A stretch of 64,000 nt of DNA from assembly GCF_007567505.1 (NCBI RefSeq), contig NZ_CP041783.1, positions 806,001 through 870,000 on the forward strand. Direction: 5' to 3'. The position numbers and the translations under genes are program-made. The stretch is from Shewanella donghaensis (GTDB lineage Bacteria > Pseudomonadota > Gammaproteobacteria > Enterobacterales > Shewanellaceae). Shown here piece after piece: positions 57,873 through 64,000 of this stretch. Numbering within the stretch: position 1 is the stretch's first letter; each line of letters opens with the position of its first letter. The notes beneath the pieces are model-generated. The model saw only the letters and a program-made list of their open reading frames with translations, ran no database searches and was not told the origin of the DNA.

Positions 57873-58934
57873 ATGTCTAAACAATGGGTTAATCAAGCTA
57901 TTGGAAAAATCGAATCCGACTTTCAACGTAGCGCCGATACACACTTAATTAAGTTGGATCTTCCCCAGTTAGACGGCATTGATATTTATCTCAAAGATGA
58001 AAGTACTCACCCTACTGGCAGTTTGAAGCATCGACTCGCGCGTTCACTATTCCTATATGCCCTTTCAAATGGCTGGGTTAATGAAAATACTACGATCATC
58101 GAAGCCTCTTCAGGCAGCACCGCAGTATCAGAAGCTTATTTCTCTCGATTGCTTGGGCTACCTTTTATCGCTGTAATGCCTTCATCTACGGCTAAAAAGA
58201 AAGTACAGCAAATTGAGTTTTATGGTGGCAGCTGTCACTTTGTAGAAAACAGCGGTGAAATTTATCCTGAATCCCAACGTTTAGCTACTGAGCTTAATGG
58301 TCACTACATGGATCAGTTTACTTATGCAGAGCGGGCTACCGATTGGCGTGGGAATAACAACATCGCTGATTCCATATTCAATCAAATGCTTAAAGAACCA
58401 CACCCTACGCCCACCTGGATTGTAATGAGCCCTGGCACTGGAGGCACTTCAGCTACCATTGGTCGTTATATCAATTATCAGCAGTTAGACACGCAATTAT
58501 GTGTTGTAGATCCTGAGAATTCAGTTTTTTACGATTACTATCATAATCGAGATGCCACTATTTCAAGTCAATCGGGTAGCAAAATTGAAGGTATTGGTAG
58601 ACCAAGAGTAGAACCCTCTTTCATCGCAAGCGTAGTCGACGATATGAAGAAGATCCCTGATACAGCATCCATTGCAACGATGAAATGGTTAGAACAGCTA
58701 TTAGGCCGTAAGGTTGGAGCTTCAACAGGGACGAACCTTTATGGCGTGCTTGAATTAGCTTGTGAGATGAAACGACAAGGTAAAACAGGGTCACTAGTCA
58801 CGTTATTATGTGATTCAGGAGAGCGTTATCTTGATACTTATTATAATGACCAGTGGATTAAGGCCAATATTGGTTGTACTGAAAAATATGATGCACAATT
58901 AATAAGATTCAATACTAGCGGTTGTTTAAGCTAG
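57873..58934 (+). CDS. PLP-dependent cysteine synthase-family protein (Cds1-like)
   Basis: 353 residues of the cysteine synthase/beta-eliminase fold. The Schiff-base Lys lies in [15 protein letters not shown] (about residues 40-54), the substrate loop is [13 protein letters not shown], and the phosphate loop is [15 protein letters not shown]. The closest group I recall is the Cds1-like L-cysteine desulfhydrases, which release H2S and pyruvate from cysteine, rather than true O-acetylserine sulfhydrylases; this is not certain. It is monocistronic with its own terminator. Confidence 0.82.
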   Translation: MSKQWVNQAIGKIESDFQRSADTHLIKLDLPQLDGIDIYLKDESTHPTGSLKHRLARSLFLYALSNGWVNENTTIIEASSGSTAVSEAYFSRLLGLPFIAVMPSSTAKKKVQQIEFYGGSCHFVENSGEIYPESQRLATELNGHYMDQFTYAERATDWRGNNNIADSIFNQMLKEPHPTPTWIVMSPGTGGTSATIGRYINYQQLDTQLCVVDPENSVFYDYYHNRDATISSQSGSKIEGIGRPRVEPSFIASVVDDMKKIPDTASIATMKWLEQLLGRKVGASTGTNLYGVLELACEMKRQGKTGSLVTLLCDSGERYLDTYYNDQWIKANIGCTEKYDAQLIRFNTSGCLS

Positions 58935-58998
58935 TTATGCCGTATTGATTTTTTGATATTAATTTCCGTTGCAGTAATTGATTATTCATTTTAAACGA

Positions 58999-59040
58999 AA
59001 ACCGCCTACATCTTATATATGATGTAGGCGGTTTTTTTTG
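58999..59040 (+). terminator. Terminator after the cysteine synthase-like gene
   Basis: AAAACCGCCTACATC pairs with GATGTAGGCGGTTTT around an 8-nt loop, ending in T8. Confidence 0.93.
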
Positions 59041-59062
59041 TTTATCTGAAGTGCTATCTATT

Positions 59063-59083
59063 CAACAACAACAACAACAACAA
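59063..59083. repeat. (CAA)7 trinucleotide repeat
   Basis: Seven CAA units lie 17 bp before the left end of the insertion sequence. No gene covers it. Confidence 0.9.
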
Positions 59084-59130
59084 CCGATAGTTGCTAAACC
59101 TGTAGTGGTACGCTGAATTTGGTCACTTAG

Positions 59131-60350
<1,220 letters not shown>

Positions 60351-60365
60351 CCACTACAACCTGAC

Positions 60366-61034
60366 TTAATCTATATCTAAATACTTATGTGTCTGAATAG
60401 ATAAACGCCAGTTACGGCTAATACACGTCTTCATTGCAAGTTCTGTCGCTCGTGGCTTTTGACTGATCGGTTGCAAACAAACCGTTTTATTCGAAACATC
60501 AATGTCAGTTAATAACGCATCAAGTTCATCAATATGTTTTTGCGTTGCAATCGGGTGTTTAATCTCGTCTGCGCGCTCTAAAGCCGAGGTGAGTACCTCA
60601 TAGCCACCTTTCATATTCACTTTAGGTGATACGGTAACCCACACTTTGTCATCACAAAGTACTTCAAAGGTACCACTGGTTTCAATTTGAACACTATAAG
60701 AGGCATCGATAAATTGCTTAGTCATTTCTGATAAGTCGTATAAACAAGGTTCGCCACCGGTAATAACGATATGTTTAGCAGTAAAGCCTTTTAGCTTGAA
60801 TGCGGCCATTAATGAATTGGCATCATGATTTGACCAACGGCCAATGGTGCCATCGACAGTAATGACTTGGTCTGGAGAAACCTTGTTTTCTTCGAGTACA
60901 TCCCAAGTTTGCTTGGTATCACACCAAGAACAAGCTACCGGACAGCCCTGAAGACGAACAAACAGTGCTGGTACACCTGTAAAGCTGCCCTCACCTTGGA
61001 TGGTTTCAAAAACTTCATTGACTGGATATTTCAT
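60366..61034 (-). CDS. queE: 7-carboxy-7-deazaguanine synthase
   Basis: Radical SAM enzyme of the queuosine pathway. 222 residues with [20 protein letters not shown] and the cluster motif CPVACSWCD (Cys-x3-Cys-x2-Cys, a radical SAM site). GGEPCLYD lies in the middle. The usual substrate is 6-carboxytetrahydropterin. It is divergent from queC, which makes the next intermediate, across a 389-bp spacer. Confidence 0.94.
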   Translation of the reverse strand: MKYPVNEVFETIQGEGSFTGVPALFVRLQGCPVACSWCDTKQTWDVLEENKVSPDQVITVDGTIGRWSNHDANSLMAAFKLKGFTAKHIVITGGEPCLYDLSEMTKQFIDASYSVQIETSGTFEVLCDDKVWVTVSPKVNMKGGYEVLTSALERADEIKHPIATQKHIDELDALLTDIDVSNKTVCLQPISQKPRATELAMKTCISRNWRLSIQTHKYLDID

Positions 61035-61423
61035 TTAACGACCTTATTTTCAACAAGGGCGCATTTATAGTGCATTTTGATTTAGCCTGCAACCTTTTCA
61101 GCATAGTAAAAGTGGAATCAAACCATATCGCTAGCCATCACTCAAACCATTTTTTAAGTCGAATTAATGTTTATTCCTATTAGTTTGCTGATCATTTAGG
61201 CAACTAAAACCCACGTTTAATCTCAAACCTATAATAGTGAGGTCAAATAACGCAAAATAGTCTCATTCTTTACCATACTGCAGCTGGATTTACGCCGCGA
61301 TGAAAGAAAAGTTACAATTAAAATCTATATAATTTAATAAGTAATCAAGCAAACTCGCTATTTCGGCTATAATTGTTAGCTGTAGCATCAACTGTATTAT
61401 CTTTAATTTTTAATGGTGAAAAA
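61035..61423. other. queE/queC divergent intergenic region
   Basis: About 390 bases. A TATAAT at 61368-61373 is a possible -10 for queC, but no good -35 pairs with it. I saw no preQ1-riboswitch-like hairpin. The rest is AT-rich. Confidence 0.4.
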
Positions 61424-62125
61424 ATGTCAAAAGCAATAGTCGTATTTAGTGGCGGTCAAGACTCAACCACTTGTCTTATTCAAGCTATGTCGCAGTACGA
61501 TGAAGTACATGCCATAACCTTTGATTACGGACAACGTCACCGAGAAGAAATCGATATTGCGCAGGCTCTTGCCAAAGATTTAAACATCGCCAGTCATAAA
61601 GTAATGGATGTAGGCTTACTGAATGAACTTGCAGTCTCAGCGCTAACTCGAGATTCAATTCCTGTGTCTCATGAAATCATGAACAACGGATTACCTAACA
61701 CATTCGTACCAGGCAGAAACATCCTGTTCTTAACGTTAGCGGGCATTTATGCATACCAATTAGGTTGTGACGCTATTATCACTGGCGTTTGCGAGACTGA
61801 TTTTTCAGGCTATCCTGATTGTAGAGATGAATTTGTAAAATCAATTCAGCAGTCACTGTCATTAGGTATGGATAAGCAACTTAACATCGTGACGCCGTTA
61901 ATGTGGCTAAACAAAGCAGAAACATGGGCACTCGCTGACAAATATAATTCATTAACCTTGGTAAAAGATGAAACATTAACCTGTTACAACGGTATTAAAG
62001 GCAATGGTTGTGGTGACTGCCCAGCTTGTACCCTTCGCCAACGTGGTTTAGAAGATTATCTCAACGATGCTGAAACTGTTATGAATTCTTTAAACAGCAA
62101 AATGGCTAATCCAGACAATAAATAG
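61424..62125 (+). CDS. queC: 7-cyano-7-deazaguanine synthase
   Basis: Converts 7-carboxy-7-deazaguanine with ammonia and ATP to preQ0. 233 residues. The PP-loop ATP site [13 protein letters not shown] (6-18) is at the N-terminus, and the zinc site C-x7-CGDCPAC is near the C-terminus. ATG 61424 gives MSKAIVVF; the frame is open upstream to 61373 but is not conserved. It is followed 8 bp later by the rhombosortase gene. Confidence 0.95.
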   Translation: MSKAIVVFSGGQDSTTCLIQAMSQYDEVHAITFDYGQRHREEIDIAQALAKDLNIASHKVMDVGLLNELAVSALTRDSIPVSHEIMNNGLPNTFVPGRNILFLTLAGIYAYQLGCDAIITGVCETDFSGYPDCRDEFVKSIQQSLSLGMDKQLNIVTPLMWLNKAETWALADKYNSLTLVKDETLTCYNGIKGNGCGDCPACTLRQRGLEDYLNDAETVMNSLNSKMANPDNK

Positions 62126-62133
62126 GTAACTCA

Positions 62134-62763
62134 ATGGGAAATAGACACAGCAAGGGTGGCATGTACGTATTTGCGATGACAATCAGTGTTATTTGCTGTG
62201 TACTGTTTGCCCTTAGCTTAAATCAGGCCACTGGTTTTAATATCGATAAATTATTCGCTTATCGATATGATCTTATTGGACAAGGTGAATGGTGGAGAAT
62301 TGCCACTGGCAATATACTCCATACCAACTTGTGGCACTTACTCATGAACCTTGCGGGTTTTTGGGTGATATTGTTTTTACATGAAGTTCATTACAAACGT
62401 CACTACTTTAAATTAGTCAGTTTGTTTATCAGTCTCGCGATACTCGAAGGTCTAGGGTTATATTTATTTTTCCCTGAGCTAAAAGGCTATGTCGGCTTAA
62501 GCGGCTTGTTGCATGGGTTATTCACTTTTGGGGCCTTGCTGGACATACGTAGAGGCTACAAGTCTGGCTATCTGCTACTTTTAGGGGTATTTGCTAAAGT
62601 CAGTTATGAAATGTACTTCGGTGCAAGTGAAGGCGTCAGTGAGCTTATTAATGCAAGAGTTGCGACAGAATCTCACTTAATTGGCGTGATTAGCGGATTA
62701 TTCTGTGGATTAGTTTGGTTGCCATTAGCACGACATTTTAAATATCATCACAGCTTGAAATAA
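62134..62763 (+). CDS. rrtA: Rhombosortase (rhomboid-family protease)
   Basis: 209 residues with several membrane helices of a rhomboid. HTNLWHLLMN, the catalytic GLSGLLHG and a late His in ATESHLIGVISGL are the recognisable parts. In Shewanella and Vibrio this family, rhombosortase, processes proteins with a C-terminal GlyGly-CTERM anchor. No such substrate was seen in this window. 8 bp after queC, probably only an accident of order. Confidence 0.87.
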   Translation: MGNRHSKGGMYVFAMTISVICCVLFALSLNQATGFNIDKLFAYRYDLIGQGEWWRIATGNILHTNLWHLLMNLAGFWVILFLHEVHYKRHYFKLVSLFISLAILEGLGLYLFFPELKGYVGLSGLLHGLFTFGALLDIRRGYKSGYLLLLGVFAKVSYEMYFGASEGVSELINARVATESHLIGVISGLFCGLVWLPLARHFKYHHSLK

Positions 62764-62768
62764 ATCAC

Positions 62769-63275
62769 TTAATCATCATTTTGCGACTTCATATAAATAT
62801 TGGGTCGCCAAATTTGCATTAAAATTTCAGGGTTTTCTATCGGTAAAAAACCAAACTGAGCATACAATCCGTGTGCATCTCTGGTGGCGAGCATCATTCT
62901 CCTCATGCCTTTAACATCTTCATGATTAACTACAGCGTCAATAAGCCATTTACTTAAACCTAGGCCTCTATGCTCATCGATAATAAAGACATCTGCTAAG
63001 TATGCAAAAGAAGCTCTATCGGTTATCAATCTAGCAAACCCGACCTGCTTACTAATCTGTTTATCTATTTGTTTATCTACTCGCTTTCCATCGAGCGCGT
63101 ATACACCAAAACATAAAGAATGCTGAATAGCTTTTTCTAACACACTTTTGGGGATCCCTTTCGCCCAATAGGTCTGTGATATAAATTGATGAATAAATGG
63201 GATATCTAACATTTCATTATTTGTTGAAATAGTATAACCATCGCTCCCAGCACCTTCACCATCTGAACTTTCCAT
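62769..63275 (-). CDS. GNAT-family N-acetyltransferase
   Basis: 168 residues. The acetyl-CoA site reads VFIIDEHRGLGLSKWLIDAV (about 92-111), with GFARLITDRASFAYLADV just before it. A KQIDKQISKQ insertion is species-like. The acceptor cannot be named. It is convergent with the rhombosortase gene. Confidence 0.88.
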   Translation of the reverse strand: MESSDGEGAGSDGYTISTNNEMLDIPFIHQFISQTYWAKGIPKSVLEKAIQHSLCFGVYALDGKRVDKQIDKQISKQVGFARLITDRASFAYLADVFIIDEHRGLGLSKWLIDAVVNHEDVKGMRRMMLATRDAHGLYAQFGFLPIENPEILMQIWRPNIYMKSQNDD

Positions 63276-63339
63276 TCATTCCCTCTCGTTTTTATCAGTA
63301 AACGGTTAATCTATATTAGTTAAGCCAAACTCAGTGGTT

Positions 63340-63969
63340 TTAGCTTAGTATTTTCTTGGTATATTGATATAAAAGCTGCGACTCTAAATTACCCGATTTT
63401 GCCAAACCTGCTAGCACACCTGCTTGATCTAATTCTGAACGATGTTGACCTAATTTTGATTTACCAGCTATCGAGGTAATAGAAATTTTGAAACCAACTA
63501 TCGCTTTACTCAACTTATCGCGATACTCAGCAGGTATAAAGCCGCCATCTTTTAAAATACTCGGCTCATATTTAGAAATAGTTTGATTTAGCTTATCTAG
63601 TGTCACTGCGTCTTCAGTCAGTTCAAAAGTCCCATTTACATGCACTACGGCATAATTCCATGTGGGAACCGCAGGAAAGCTGTCGTACCAGGTCGGTGAA
63701 ATATAACCATGAGGGGCTGAGAAAACAACTAACACAGATTGAGACTGCATAGCCTTCCAATGTGGATTGGCTTTAGCCATGTGTCCATACAAGACATACT
63801 CAGCTGTTTGTTGGTGGGTTGAATCATTAGTAGCAGGATCAAGTCGTTCAATAATGAGGGGTAAATGACTTGCTTGAAGATCTGATGAGGTGATAACAGC
63901 AAAGCCATATTGCTTAATTAACGCAATACTTTGCTCTAATTCCATTGCTAAATTTTTAGGTATGTACAT
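63340..63969 (-). CDS. PaiB-family FMN-binding protein
   Basis: 209 residues of the PaiB family of negative transcriptional regulators. MYIPKNLAM starts the protein, and YGHMAKANPHWKAM, VLVVFSAPHGYISPTWY and VPTWNYAVVHVNGTF are family blocks. KLGQHRSELDQAGVLAGLAK near the C-terminus is also typical. Binding of a flavin is presumed from the fold. AAGGATA precedes the ATG. Confidence 0.88.
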   Translation of the reverse strand: MYIPKNLAMELEQSIALIKQYGFAVITSSDLQASHLPLIIERLDPATNDSTHQQTAEYVLYGHMAKANPHWKAMQSQSVLVVFSAPHGYISPTWYDSFPAVPTWNYAVVHVNGTFELTEDAVTLDKLNQTISKYEPSILKDGGFIPAEYRDKLSKAIVGFKISITSIAGKSKLGQHRSELDQAGVLAGLAKSGNLESQLLYQYTKKILS

Positions 63970-64000
63970 TACTATCCTTAATCATTACAGTCCTTAATCA

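Noticed and set aside
59042..59116. A short open frame with a Gln run just before the IS
   Set aside because: The Gln run is only the (CAA)7 repeat. A stop occurs 40 bp upstream in the same frame, inside the terminator, and there is no start or ribosome site.
61035..61423. A possible preQ1 riboswitch upstream of queC
   Set aside because: No short pseudoknot-like hairpin and A-rich tail pattern could be drawn; only a lone TATAAT was seen.

Overview
The window reads as the chromosome of a low-GC marine gammaproteobacterium, almost certainly a Shewanella. This rests on gene content and order recalled from that genus: a hya/hyp [NiFe]-hydrogenase cluster, a VC2046/SO_2500-family protein, zwf-pgl-edd-eda next to hexR and pykA, fadE beside a TetR gene, EarP with EF-P, rhombosortase, and blocks shared with E. 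coli such as ybfF/seqA/pgm and ybfE/fldA. The species cannot be fixed by eye.

Layout. 1-159 is the tail of a cut-off gene. 578-12543 holds a complete hydrogenase system in two transcription units: structural and early maturation genes (hyaA, hyaB, hyaC, hyaD, a HypF/HydE-like gene, hypF), then hypB-C-D-E-A. Each unit is preceded by an FNR/EtrA-type box, so both should be switched on without oxygen. A 56-residue His-rich membrane peptide (12620-12790) follows hypA. 13126-15814 is a DUF1800/DUF1501 pair. 15943-20491 is conserved housekeeping (pgm, seqA, ybfF, DUF2788, ybfE, fldA). 20647-22449 is earP-efp. 22785-29772 has alaA, cls, a YafD-like hydrolase, an unknown zinc-finger-like protein, yfbR and a dGTPase gene. 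adhE (30155-32767) stands alone with HexR-like and CRP-like sites upstream.

33110-38631 is more variable: a COG2509 flavoprotein, a frameshifted sialidase-like gene, a DUF1569 Tat protein, an unknown membrane protein and a methyltransferase. 38799-46310 is central carbon metabolism: the zwf-pgl-edd-eda operon (oxidative Entner-Doudoroff entry), divergent hexR, and pykA. HexR-like sites precede zwf, hexR, pykA and adhE, which suggests one regulator joins sugar catabolism to fermentation. 46430-55611 includes fadE with its TetR regulator, an M2 peptidase lipoprotein, smrA, an NTF2-like protein, a YchJ-family protein and a GSDEF/EAL enzyme. 55861-57625 carries two small conserved proteins and four tandem tRNA-Tyr genes. 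57873-60358 has a cysteine synthase-like enzyme and an intact IS3-family element with a 3-bp target duplication. 60366-63969 has queE and queC in divergent orientation, rhombosortase, a GNAT acetyltransferase and a PaiB-family protein.

No CRISPR array, prophage, toxin-antitoxin or recognisable defence island was seen. The most unusual items are the small His-rich peptide, the HypF-like second maturation protein, a YfbR homologue whose HD motif reads HE, and the shared HexR-like operators. Annotations come from reading the sequence and recalled family knowledge; no database search was run.
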